From contig JACPCT010000206.1 of NCBI GenBank assembly GCA_016184445.1, forward strand, positions 1-7,266: a stretch of DNA of 7,266 bases, in the 5' to 3' direction. The position numbers and the translations under genes were made by a program. Below the pieces are notes generated by a model. It had not been told where the DNA came from, did not search any database, and saw nothing but the letters and a program-made list of their open reading frames with translations. The stretch is from Candidatus Tectimicrobiota bacterium (GTDB taxonomy: Bacteria; UBA8248). The stretch's first letter is position 1; each line of letters begins with the position of its first letter. Of this stretch, positions 1 to 6,370 are shown in pieces.

Positions 1-9
1 TCCATGGAA

Positions 10-18
10 CGCCCCTAC
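10..18 (-). repeat. GTAGGGGCG motif, copy 1
   Basis: On the minus strand this reads GTAGGGGCG. The identical 9-mer recurs at 6371-6379, where it includes the TAG stop of the phosphonoacetate-hydrolase-like gene. A variant with one extra G lies at 171-180 and includes the TAG stop of the response regulator. Similar GTAGGGGCG-type short repeats are familiar from intergenic regions of GC-rich uncultivated bacteria. Here the motif also forms CCCTAC/GTAGGG arms with 41-46. Chance occurrence in GC-rich DNA is possible for a 9-mer. Confidence 0.35.
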
Positions 19-40
19 ATCCACGCGCATCGGATGAAAC

Positions 41-105
41 GTAGGGACAGGCCCCCCCGCCCCGCGCGGCACGCCGCGCGGGGGCCCCAATTCGACGCCT
101 GCCCC
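41..105. repeat. Nested GC-rich hairpin (palindromic intergenic element)
   Basis: The core is an 11-bp perfect inverted repeat, CCCCGCGCGGC at 60-70 with its complement at 73-83, separated only by AC. Outside it are imperfect arms, GGGACAGGC at 44-52 and GCCTGCCCC at 97-105, matching at 8 of 9 positions. The whole unit could fold into a long stem in DNA or RNA. It lies 70-130 bp downstream of the stop of the minus-strand two-component operon. No U-tract follows the core stem on either strand, so it is not a canonical intrinsic terminator. It resembles a REP/MITE-like dispersed element, but only a genome-wide search could show that. Confidence 0.5.
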
Positions 106-109
106 AATC

Positions 110-137
110 AAAAAGGGCGGCCACGGGGGGCCCACCC
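110..137 (-). terminator. Possible weak intrinsic terminator of the two-component operon
   Basis: On the minus strand, GGGTGG (137-132) can pair with CCGCCC (120-115) across an 11-nt loop, with one G-U pair. Five T residues (114-110) follow directly. It sits about 40 bp past the regulator stop, the expected place. The stem is short and the T-run is interrupted by GA, so efficiency is doubtful. Confidence 0.35.
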
Positions 138-176
138 CTGCGGGATCGCATCGGGTTTTATCCGCCGCCCCGCCCC

Positions 177-1568
177 CTACCCCCTCCCGTCCGGGGGGCC
201 GATCTTGCGGTAGATGGTGCGGGTGGCGATGCCGAGCTGGCGGGCGGCCTCGCTCTTGTCGCCCCCGGCGCGGCGCAGGGTCTCGAGGATGACGCGCCGC
301 TCGATCTCGGCCAGGGGGGTCCCCACCGGGATGGTGAGGACGGGGGCCTCGGGCGGGAGGGGGGCCTCCCCGGCGGGCTTCTGGGGGCGGGCGAAGTGGG
401 AGGGGAGGTCCTCGGGGGTGAGGATCTCGCCGCGGCTCAGCACCACGGCGCGCTCGACGGTGTTCTCGAGCTCGCGCACGTTGCCGGGCCAGTCGTGGTT
501 CGAGAGGATCGCCACCGCCTCGCGCGAGAAGCCCGTGACGGGCCGGCTGTTCTTGGCGGCGAAGCGCTGGAGGAAGTGCTCGGCGAGGAGGGGCACGTCG
601 CCGCGCCGCTCGCGGAGCGCGGGCAGCTGGACGCGGATGACGTTCAGGCGGTAGTAGAGGTCCTCGCGGAAGGCGCGCTCGGCCACGGCGCGCTCGAGGT
701 CGCGGTTCGTGGAGGCGACGATGCGCACGTCCGCCTTGAGGGTCTCGGTGCCCCCCACGCGCTCGAACTCCCCCTCCTGGAGCACGCGCAGGATCTTGGG
801 CTGGAGGACGAGGGGCATGTCGCCGATCTCGTCGAGGAAGAGGGTGCCCCCGTGCGCGAGGCGGAAGCGGCCCTCCTTGCGCTGGGCCGCGCCCGTGAAG
901 GCGCCGCGCTCGTAGCCGAAGAGCTCGCTCTCGAGGAGGGTCTCGGGCAGGGCCGCGCAGTTGAGCTTGATGTAGGGGCCGCTCCTGCGCTCGCTCAGGG
1001 AGTGGATGGCGCTGGCCACCAGCTCCTTGCCCGTGCCGCTCTCGCCCAGGATGAGGACGGTGGCCGAGGTGGGGGCGACCTGGCGGACCAGCTCCTTCAC
1101 GGCGCGGACAGAGGGGTGGTTGCCGATGAAGCCCGACTCGTCCCGGAGGCTCTGGAGCTGGGCGCGGAGGTCCTCGTTCTCGCGCATGAGCTCCTGCACC
1201 TCCACCGCCTTCTCGATGGCCTTGCGCACCACCACCCGCTCGAGGGGCTTGGTGAGGAAGTCGTAGGCCCCCTCGCGCATGGCCTCGACGGCGGACTCCA
1301 CCGTGCCCACCCCCGAGATGAGGATGACCTCGGTGCGCGGGTTGCGGCGCTTCACCTCCTTGAGGAGGCGGATGCCGTCCATGCCGGGCATGCGGAGGTC
1401 GGTGATCACCACGCTGGCCGGGTCGCGCTCGATCGCCTCGAGGGCCGTCTCGGCGTCGTGGGCGAGCGAGACGCGGAAGCCCTCCTTGGCGATCATCTTC
1501 TCGAGCGCCTCGCGGCTCCCCCGCTTGTCGTCCACCACCATGACGTGGATCTCGCTGTTCGGCCTCAT
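177..1568 (-). CDS. Sigma-54-dependent response regulator, NtrC family
   Basis: A 463-residue transcriptional activator whose phosphorylation drives ATP-dependent remodelling of sigma-54 RNA polymerase. Domain order is receiver (about 6-120), AAA+ (about 145-385) and Fis-type helix-turn-helix (438-456). The receiver has the acidic pair D13/D14, phospho-acceptor D57 in TDLRMPG, S85 and K107, all intact. The AAA+ domain shows Walker A GESGTGKE (175-182), the sigma-54-contacting GAFTGA loop (222-227) and Walker B LFLDEIGD (243-250). The C-terminus carries KSEAARQLGIATRTIYRKI. The ATG overlaps the TGA of the kinase gene upstream (ATGA), so the two are translationally coupled and almost certainly a cognate pair. 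GGAGG motifs lie 1 and 13 nt before the ATG, which is not ideal spacing. The next Met (residue 10) would cut the receiver's first strand. Length is normal for the family. Target genes cannot be read from the window. Confidence 0.96.
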   Translation of the reverse strand: MRPNSEIHVMVVDDKRGSREALEKMIAKEGFRVSLAHDAETALEAIERDPASVVITDLRMPGMDGIRLLKEVKRRNPRTEVILISGVGTVESAVEAMREGAYDFLTKPLERVVVRKAIEKAVEVQELMRENEDLRAQLQSLRDESGFIGNHPSVRAVKELVRQVAPTSATVLILGESGTGKELVASAIHSLSERRSGPYIKLNCAALPETLLESELFGYERGAFTGAAQRKEGRFRLAHGGTLFLDEIGDMPLVLQPKILRVLQEGEFERVGGTETLKADVRIVASTNRDLERAVAERAFREDLYYRLNVIRVQLPALRERRGDVPLLAEHFLQRFAAKNSRPVTGFSREAVAILSNHDWPGNVRELENTVERAVVLSRGEILTPEDLPSHFARPQKPAGEAPLPPEAPVLTIPVGTPLAEIERRVILETLRRAGGDKSEAARQLGIATRTIYRKIGPPDGRG

Positions 1569-3730
1569 GCCTCCACCCGCGCCTCCATGGGAGCGGCGGC
1601 GGGGAGCTCGATGCTGAAGGTGGCGCCCTGGCCCGGCTGGCTGGCGAAGCGGATGACGCCCTTGTGCTCGGCCACGATCTGCTGGGTGAGGACGAGGCCC
1701 AGCCCCGTCCCGTTCGCCTTGGTGGTGAAGAAGGGGGTGAAGAGGGCGGGCTGGTCCTCGGGGGCGATGCCGCAGCCGGTGTCGCTCAGCTCGATGGCGG
1801 CGCCGCCCCCGGCGGGCCGGGTGCGCAAGGTGAGGCTCCCCCCGCGGGGCATGGCGTCGAAGGCGTTGCGGACGAGGTTCTGGAGCGCCACGCTCATCTG
1901 GGCCTCGTCGAGGGCCACCTCGGGCAGGTCCGGGGAGAGCTCGCGCCGGACCTCGATGCCCAGGGTGGCGGCCTCCTCGGCGTAGAAGTCGAGCATCTCG
2001 CCCAGGAGCTCGTTCAGGTCGCCGGGGCGGCGGTCGGAGCGGGGCATGCGCACGAACTTGAGGTAGTCGTCGGTCACCTGGCGGAGGATGCCCACCTCGG
2101 CCTTGATCGAGCGCAGCAGCGACCACGCCTCGGCCGTGTCCGCCTCGCCGAAGCGGCCCAGCTCGTCCTCCAGGAGCTCGGCGTTCAGGTTGATGGCCGA
2201 GAGGGGGTTGCGGATGGAGTGGGCCACTTGGGCGCTCATCTTGCCCACGATGCTCAGGCGGTCGCGCTGCTGCACCTCGCGCTGGAGGGCCCGGCGCTCG
2301 GTCACGTCCTTGAGGTAGAGGATGACCTGGCCCGCCTCGCCCTCGGCCCGGAAGATGGGGTAGGTGTAGATCTCGATGTCCATGCGCTTGCCGTCGGGCA
2401 GGGCGGAGGTCCGCTCGGCGAAGCCCCGGCGCCCGTCCTCGAAGGCCGCGGCCGCGGGGGCGCGGTCGGCGAGGGCCGGGGGCACGGGCGAGTCCTCCCC
2501 GCCCCAGGGCCGGTCGAGGAGGTCGGCGATCCGCTTGCCGAGCAGGCGGGCCATCGCGCGGTTGACCATCTGGATGCGGAAGTCCCTCCCCACGATGCAG
2601 ATGCCGTCCGTGATGCCATCGAAGAGCGCCTGGAGGCGGCGCTTGCTCTCGAACACCTGCTCGGACCAGAGCAGTTTCTCCTCGGCGCGGATGCGCCGCC
2701 GGTCGCGGTCGAGCACGAGGAGCGCGGCCGAGATGACCACGATGAAGCCGAAGCCCGTCAGCAGGAACCCCTTGCGGAAGGCGCGGCGCACCGTCTCGAC
2801 CACCTCGGAGGAGGGCGCGGTCACCGCCAGCGTCCACGCCTCCTCGCCCACGAGGAAGGGGCTGTAGGCCGTCAGGTAGCGGTGGCCCCACCCCTTCTCC
2901 CCGGGGCGGAAGTAGAAGTGCCAGCCGTAGCCCTGGGCCCCCAGCATTATCTGCCGGGCGATGCCGCCGAGGCGCCTGTCCCCGAGCGTTTGGGCGAGGT
3001 CCCCGATCCGCAGCCCCACCATCCCGGGCACGGCCGGGGAGAGGAGGACGCGCCCGTCGTTGTCCACCAGCCAGGCGCGGCCCTTCAGCCCCGACTGGAC
3101 CGGCTGGACGAAGGAGCGGTCCAGGTCGTCCAGCGTCACCTTGGCGTAGAGCCAGTCGTCCTCCCCCACCCGCGCGCCGCCGAGGACGTAGGCGGGCTCC
3201 CCGCCCATCTCGCGCACCACCTGGAGGCAGGCGTCCTGCTCGGCCGGGCACTGCAGGAGGGACTCAGCGTACTCGTTCGTGGCCGGGACGCCCGGCCGGC
3301 CCGGCCCGCGGAGGTAGCCCACCTCGCTCACCTTGTGGCTCCCGCCGAGGCGCTCGTAGAGGCCCGTCATCGCGCTCATGCGCCCGGGGTGGTCGTGGCC
3401 CACCGTGCGCACGAAGCGGGCGCTGTAGCGCAGGTTCCCGGCCAGCTCGATCAGGAACAAGGCGATCCGCCCGCCCGCCTGCTCGGCGATGAGGAGCTGC
3501 TGGCGGTTGAACTGGTCCTCGATGTCGAGCCGGGCGTCCGAGTAGAGCTGGATCGAGAAGAGCACGAGGATGGCCAGCAGCAGGGCCGTCCCGCCGATCA
3601 CCTGGAACCGGAGCCGCCGGCTGTCGAGGCGCATGTCGCGCAGGCGGGACAGGGGGGCTCCCTCCCGCGCGGGGGCGGGGGGAGGGCCCGGCTGCCCCCC
3701 GGCCTGGCTCCAGAGCTTCCAAACGCGCAT
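1565..3730 (-). CDS. Membrane-bound PAS-domain sensor histidine kinase
   Basis: A 721-residue sensor kinase that should phosphorylate the regulator encoded immediately downstream. A Pro/Gly-rich cytoplasmic tail (1-41) precedes TM1 (about 43-63). A large extracytoplasmic region (about 64-320) looks like a Cache-type sensor and holds a possible Cys pair, C161 and C168. TM2 is at 322-340. A short linker leads to a PAS domain (about 362-480, ending in the typical YLKDVTERRAL). HisKA follows with phospho-acceptor H504 in VAHSIRNPL, then HATPase_c with an N box (NLVRNAFDAM, near 617), DTGCGIAP (near 649) and GTGLGL (near 672). Ser replaces the usual Glu/Asp right after H504. The ATG at 3730 has GGAGAG 8 nt upstream; the next Met (residue 33, at 3634) has no ribosome site. 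No stop closes the frame upstream until beyond 4210, but that part is antisense to hrcA. The ligand is unknown. Confidence 0.93.
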   Translation of the reverse strand: MRVWKLWSQAGGQPGPPPAPAREGAPLSRLRDMRLDSRRLRFQVIGGTALLLAILVLFSIQLYSDARLDIEDQFNRQQLLIAEQAGGRIALFLIELAGNLRYSARFVRTVGHDHPGRMSAMTGLYERLGGSHKVSEVGYLRGPGRPGVPATNEYAESLLQCPAEQDACLQVVREMGGEPAYVLGGARVGEDDWLYAKVTLDDLDRSFVQPVQSGLKGRAWLVDNDGRVLLSPAVPGMVGLRIGDLAQTLGDRRLGGIARQIMLGAQGYGWHFYFRPGEKGWGHRYLTAYSPFLVGEEAWTLAVTAPSSEVVETVRRAFRKGFLLTGFGFIVVISAALLVLDRDRRRIRAEEKLLWSEQVFESKRRLQALFDGITDGICIVGRDFRIQMVNRAMARLLGKRIADLLDRPWGGEDSPVPPALADRAPAAAAFEDGRRGFAERTSALPDGKRMDIEIYTYPIFRAEGEAGQVILYLKDVTERRALQREVQQRDRLSIVGKMSAQVAHSIRNPLSAINLNAELLEDELGRFGEADTAEAWSLLRSIKAEVGILRQVTDDYLKFVRMPRSDRRPGDLNELLGEMLDFYAEEAATLGIEVRRELSPDLPEVALDEAQMSVALQNLVRNAFDAMPRGGSLTLRTRPAGGGAAIELSDTGCGIAPEDQPALFTPFFTTKANGTGLGLVLTQQIVAEHKGVIRFASQPGQGATFSIELPAAAPMEARVEA

Positions 3731-3790
3731 GGCTGCGTCTCTCCAGGGGAGGGTGCCAACGCGAGCGCCCGTCCCTGGCCGAGGGCTCCG
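3731..3790. promoter_or_regulatory. Divergent kinase/hrcA intergenic region
   Basis: These 60 bp must hold the 5' signals of both divergent operons, unless promoters lie inside the opposite coding sequences. Visible elements are the kinase ribosome site (CTCTCC on the plus strand, 3739-3744, read GGAGAG on minus) and the hrcA ribosome site (GAGGG, 3781-3785, 5 nt before its ATG). A 6-bp inverted repeat, CCAGGG 3743-3748 and CCCTGG 3773-3778, could be an operator. No CIRCE sequence (TTAGCACTC-N9-GAGTGCTAA) is seen. Plus-strand 3753-3758 reads TGGCAC on minus, matching the -24 half of a sigma-54 promoter, but no GC dinucleotide stands at -12. No convincing -35/-10 pair was found. Confidence 0.5.
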
Positions 3791-4849
3791 ATGGAGAGCA
3801 TCGATCTCACGTTCCGCAGCCAGGAAGTCCTCCGGGCCATCGTCAACCTCTTCGTCGAGACCGGCGAGCCCGTGGGGAGCCGCACCCTCTCCAAGCTCGC
3901 CCCCATCGCCTGCAGCCCGGCCACCATCCGCAACATCATGAGCGACCTGGCCGAGGCCGGCCTCCTCACCAAGCCCCACGTCTCGGCGGGCCGGATGCCC
4001 ACCGACCTCGGCTACCGCGTCTACGTGGACGGCCTGATGGGCCGGCACGAGCCCACCGCCGAGGAGCGGCTCACCATCCAGGCGGGCTATACCCGGGAGA
4101 TCCGCCAGGTCGAGCAGATCCTCGCCCACGCCTCGCGCGTGCTCTCCGAGCTGACGAACCAGGCGGGCCTGGTGCTCCTGCCGGGGGGCGGGCAGCTGGA
4201 GTTCCAGCACATCGAGTTCATCCGCATGGCCGGGCGGCAGATCCTCGTGGTCATCGTGGCCAAGAGCGGGCTCGTGCAGACCCGCATCGCCGCCATCGAG
4301 GAGGACCTCCTCCAGGAGGAGCTCGACCGCATCTCACGCTACCTGAACGAGGAGTTCAAGGACCTCTCGCTGCGGGAGGTCCGCCGGCGGGTGGTCGAGC
4401 GGATGCAGGAGGACCGCGACCGCTTCGACATGCTCTACCAGCGGGCGCTCGAGCTGAGCCGCCGCGCCTTCGTCGAGGGCGCCGAGGAGGCCGGCGAGAC
4501 CCTCGTCGTCGAGGGGGCCTCGCGCGTCCTCTCCCAGCCGGACTTCTCCGGCGACGTGGAGAAGCTGCGGAGCCTCTACCAGGCCTTCGAGGAGAAGAAC
4601 AAGCTCGTCCAGCTCCTCGACCGCTGCCTGAGCTCGGCCGAGGTCGCCGTCTTCATCGGGGCCGAGAACCGCATCGAGGGCATGGACGACTGCAGCCTCG
4701 TGGCCCGCTGCCTCTATGTGGGCGGCAAGCCCCTCGGCACCATCGGGGTCATCGGCCCCAAGCGCATGCACTACGACCGCATCATCCCCCTCGTGGAGTG
4801 GACGGCGGACTCCCTCGCCCAGTTCATCTCCCACGGGGAGGCCCGGTGA
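3791..4849 (+). CDS. hrcA: Heat-inducible transcription repressor HrcA
   Basis: A 352-residue HrcA, the repressor that in many bacteria binds CIRCE operators ahead of groESL and dnaK operons and depends on GroEL for folding. The N-terminal winged helix spans about 1-80, with the recognition-helix signature SPATIRNIMSDLAEAGLL (42-59) followed by the family hallmark PHVSAGRMPTDLGYRVYVD from residue 62. The middle is the inserted dimerisation/GAF-like region. The C-terminus carries GTIGVIGPKRMHYDRIIPLV, another HrcA signature. The ATG at 3791 has GAGGG 5 nt upstream and yields the normal N-terminus (SQEVLRAIVNLFVETGEPVGS); the frame stays open far upstream, but that part is antisense to the kinase. 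A dnaJ gene follows 57 bp downstream in the same frame. grpE and dnaK, which often stand between them, are absent. No CIRCE is visible upstream, so self-regulation is not evident. Confidence 0.97.
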   Translation: MESIDLTFRSQEVLRAIVNLFVETGEPVGSRTLSKLAPIACSPATIRNIMSDLAEAGLLTKPHVSAGRMPTDLGYRVYVDGLMGRHEPTAEERLTIQAGYTREIRQVEQILAHASRVLSELTNQAGLVLLPGGGQLEFQHIEFIRMAGRQILVVIVAKSGLVQTRIAAIEEDLLQEELDRISRYLNEEFKDLSLREVRRRVVERMQEDRDRFDMLYQRALELSRRAFVEGAEEAGETLVVEGASRVLSQPDFSGDVEKLRSLYQAFEEKNKLVQLLDRCLSSAEVAVFIGAENRIEGMDDCSLVARCLYVGGKPLGTIGVIGPKRMHYDRIIPLVEWTADSLAQFISHGEAR

Positions 4850-4906
4850 GGCCCGCCCCAGGCGTCCCGCCGCTTGGGGAGCCCTGCGCCCCTCCCGCCT
4901 AGCCCC

Positions 4907-5980
4907 GTGAAGATCGCCGACCCCTACGCCGTCCTGGGCGTCCGCCGCGACGCCAGCCCCGCCGAGCTGCGCGCGGCCTACCACCGCCTCGCCCTCGCCC
5001 ACCACCCCGACCGCAACCCGGGCGACCCCCGGGCCGAGGAGCGCTTCAAGGAGATCGTGCTGGCCTACGAGGTGCTGCGCGACCCGCCGCGCCGCGCCGC
5101 CCACGACGCCGGCAAGCGCCCGGGGCCATCCGGCTTCGACGAGCAGTGGGAGGAGATCTTCGCCCAGATCTTCCGCCGCGCCCGCCCCGCCGCGGGGCGG
5201 CCGGAGGACGGCCCCCGCGACCTCCAGGCCCGGCTGGAGGTCACGCTGGAGGAAGCCGCCGGGGGCGTCGCGAAAGAGATCGCCTCCTCGCGCTGGGTGC
5301 GCTGCGGCACCTGCCGGGGCAAGGGCGAGGACCCCGCCGCCCAGCCCGCCGAGTGCCCCCTCTGCCGGGGGAGCGGGGAGCTCAGGTACAAGCGCGGCCT
5401 GGCCGGCTTCAGCATCCCCTGCTCGGCCTGCGAGGGCCGGGGCCGGGCCGTCCGCGAGCGCTGCCCCGCCTGCGGCGGCGAGGGGCGCCAGCGGCGCGAG
5501 GAGAGGCTGCGGGTCCAGGTCCCCGCCTGCGCCGGGGACGGCGCCCACCTCAAGCTCCGGGGCAAGGGGGACGAGGGCGCCGCGCGCGGGGAGGCGGGCG
5601 ACCTGATCGTCACCGTCTCGGTCCGCCCCCACCCCCTCTTCAAGCGGGAGGGCCTCGACCTCCTCTTCGACCTCCCGGTCAGCTTCCCCCAGGCCGCCCT
5701 CGGGGACGAGGTCCTCGTCCCCACCCTCGATGGGGAGGTCAAGGTGCGCATCCCGGCCGGCACCCAGTCGGGCCGGGTCTTCCGGCTGCGCGGCAAGGGC
5801 CTCTGCCCCCCCGGGGCCATCCGGCCCGGCGACCAGCGCGTGCGCGTGGTGGTCGAGACCCCCACCCGCCTGAACGAGCGCCAGAAGAAATTGCTGGAGG
5901 AGTTCCAGCGCCTCTCCTCCCCTTCGACAAATCCCCGGATGCGGAAGTTCTGGGAGAAGGTGAAGGGGTTTCTGGGATGA
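4907..5980 (+). CDS. dnaJ: Chaperone protein DnaJ, type I with reduced G/F linker
   Basis: A 357-residue Hsp40 co-chaperone that delivers substrates to DnaK and stimulates its ATPase. The J domain (5-68) has YAVLGV and the essential HPD at 33-35. The zinc domain has all four CxxCxGxG repeats: CGTCRGKG (133), CPLCRGSG (150), CSACEGRG (172) and CPACGGEG (186). Two C-terminal substrate-binding beta domains follow (for example LKLRGKGDEG, GDLIVTVSVRPHPLFKREG, VKVRIPAGTQSG), then a basic end. The linker at about 69-103 has only five Gly and three Phe, so the usual Gly/Phe-rich stretch is largely lost. The GTG at 4907 gives the family-like start KIADPYAVLGV; an in-frame TTG at 4874 would add 11 residues (GSPAPLPPSP...). 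Neither has a recognisable ribosome site, so coupling to hrcA is likely. It could be a secondary DnaJ/CbpA-like paralogue; its dnaK partner is outside the window. Confidence 0.93.
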   Translation: MKIADPYAVLGVRRDASPAELRAAYHRLALAHHPDRNPGDPRAEERFKEIVLAYEVLRDPPRRAAHDAGKRPGPSGFDEQWEEIFAQIFRRARPAAGRPEDGPRDLQARLEVTLEEAAGGVAKEIASSRWVRCGTCRGKGEDPAAQPAECPLCRGSGELRYKRGLAGFSIPCSACEGRGRAVRERCPACGGEGRQRREERLRVQVPACAGDGAHLKLRGKGDEGAARGEAGDLIVTVSVRPHPLFKREGLDLLFDLPVSFPQAALGDEVLVPTLDGEVKVRIPAGTQSGRVFRLRGKGLCPPGAIRPGDQRVRVVVETPTRLNERQKKLLEEFQRLSSPSTNPRMRKFWEKVKGFLG

Positions 5981-6065
5981 GGGGGAACATGGGCGGGACA
6001 ATCATCACGCGCGGAACAAACCAAGCCTCGTAACTGGCTGATTTGAGTCACAGGGGAACATTCGT

Positions 6066-6170
6066 ATGCCCATAACTTTTCAGCCAGAAATAGGCACCAT
6101 TCTCAGGACCGATTTCTCGCAGATGAAACTTTTTGAACCGGAAATGGTCAAAGCCCGGATGGTCGTTTTT
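6066..6170 (+). pseudogene. N-terminal remnant of a PemK/MazF-like (YifN-type) toxin
   Basis: Starting at an ATG with AGGGG 9 nt upstream, the frame reads MPITFQPEIGTILRTDF, then a short stretch, then FEPEMVKARMVVFF. This matches the beginning of the YifN-type PemK-like toxins as I know them (a His/Gln-Pro-x-x-Gly start, a [CV]DF strand, then PEMVKxRpVVV), which are ribosome-associated or free mRNA interferases. Similarity stops after about 35 residues, where the sequence becomes a T-rich run and then a 73-bp hairpin repeat. An intact toxin needs roughly 100 or more residues, so the product would be inactive. The open frame continues to 6572, but that part is the repeat and antisense to the next gene. 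GC content is lower than in neighbouring genes, suggesting horizontal origin. No antitoxin gene is visible. The assignment rests on about 35 residues. Confidence 0.5.
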
Positions 6171-6179
6171 TTCTTTAAC

Positions 6180-6252
6180 ACCGAGATTCTTCGGCCCCTT
6201 TTTTCGGGTCTCCAGGCGACGAGTCGCCTGGGTGGGGGCCTCGGAATGACAT
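6180..6252. repeat. Palindromic dispersed-type repeat, 73 bp
   Basis: The element runs from ACCGAGATTC to GGAATGACAT. Paired arms, from outside in, are ATTC 6186-6189 with GAAT 6244-6247, a symmetric 3x3 internal loop, GGCCCC 6193-6198 with GGGGCC 6235-6240, then a 9-bp perfect stem CCAGGCGAC 6212-6220 with GTCGCCTGG 6223-6231 around GA. On the minus strand it begins ATGTCATTCCGAGG and ends GAAGAATCTCGGT. That resembles the TGTCATTCCGAG...GAATCTCGG repeats I recall from many uncultivated bacterial genomes. It abuts the point where the toxin remnant loses similarity. It may also act as a folded transcript end between the convergent genes. Confidence 0.6.
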
Positions 6253-6290
6253 CCCATCCCCTCCGATCGGACCGCTCATGCAGGAGGAAC

Positions 6291-6348
6291 CGGCGGCTCG
6301 ACGGCTCGACTGAGCCCGCCGAAGCCCGGTCGCCCCTGCGGACGGGCG
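6291..6348. repeat. GC-rich adjacent hairpins
   Basis: CGGCGGCTC at 6291-6299 pairs with GAGC-C-CGCCG at 6312-6321 with one bulged C; an alternative is the smaller stem GGCTC 6303-6307 with GAGCC 6312-6316 around GACT. A second small stem is CGCCC 6331-6335 with GGGCG 6344-6348. The stretch TCGACTGAGCCCGCCGAAG is reminiscent of other dispersed intergenic repeats in GC-rich genomes. No T-run follows on either strand, so these are not obvious intrinsic terminators. Confidence 0.35.
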
Positions 6349-6370
6349 GCGCGCGGAGGCACCCACGGTT

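Noticed and set aside
3753..3758. Sigma-54 promoter for the kinase operon
   Set aside because: Only the -24 TGGCAC half is present. The required GC at -12 is missing, and the transcript would start almost at the ATG.
1664..3790. Open plus-strand frame extending upstream of hrcA across the kinase gene
   Set aside because: It is antisense to a kinase with full domain signatures. The His/Leu/Glu/Gly-rich translation is typical of GC-rich shadow frames, and HrcA has a clear start at 3791.
4334..6001. Long minus-strand open frame antisense to hrcA and dnaJ
   Set aside because: The low-complexity Ala/Gly/Leu/Glu-rich translation has no domain signature and lies opposite two well-recognised genes.
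5977..6033. 18-codon plus-strand frame overlapping the dnaJ stop (ATGA)
   Set aside because: It is very short with no recognisable motif. The overlap alone is not evidence of a gene.
6107..6149. Imperfect hairpin (GACC-G-ATTTC with GAAATGGTC) as a terminator for dnaJ
   Set aside because: It has a 24-nt loop, an AT-rich stem, and 16 nt between the stem and the T-run at 6166-6172. It lies inside toxin-derived coding sequence, so the pairing is probably incidental.
6048..6257. 69-codon minus-strand frame in the gap
   Set aside because: It is antisense to the toxin remnant and runs through the hairpin repeat; no family resemblance was seen.
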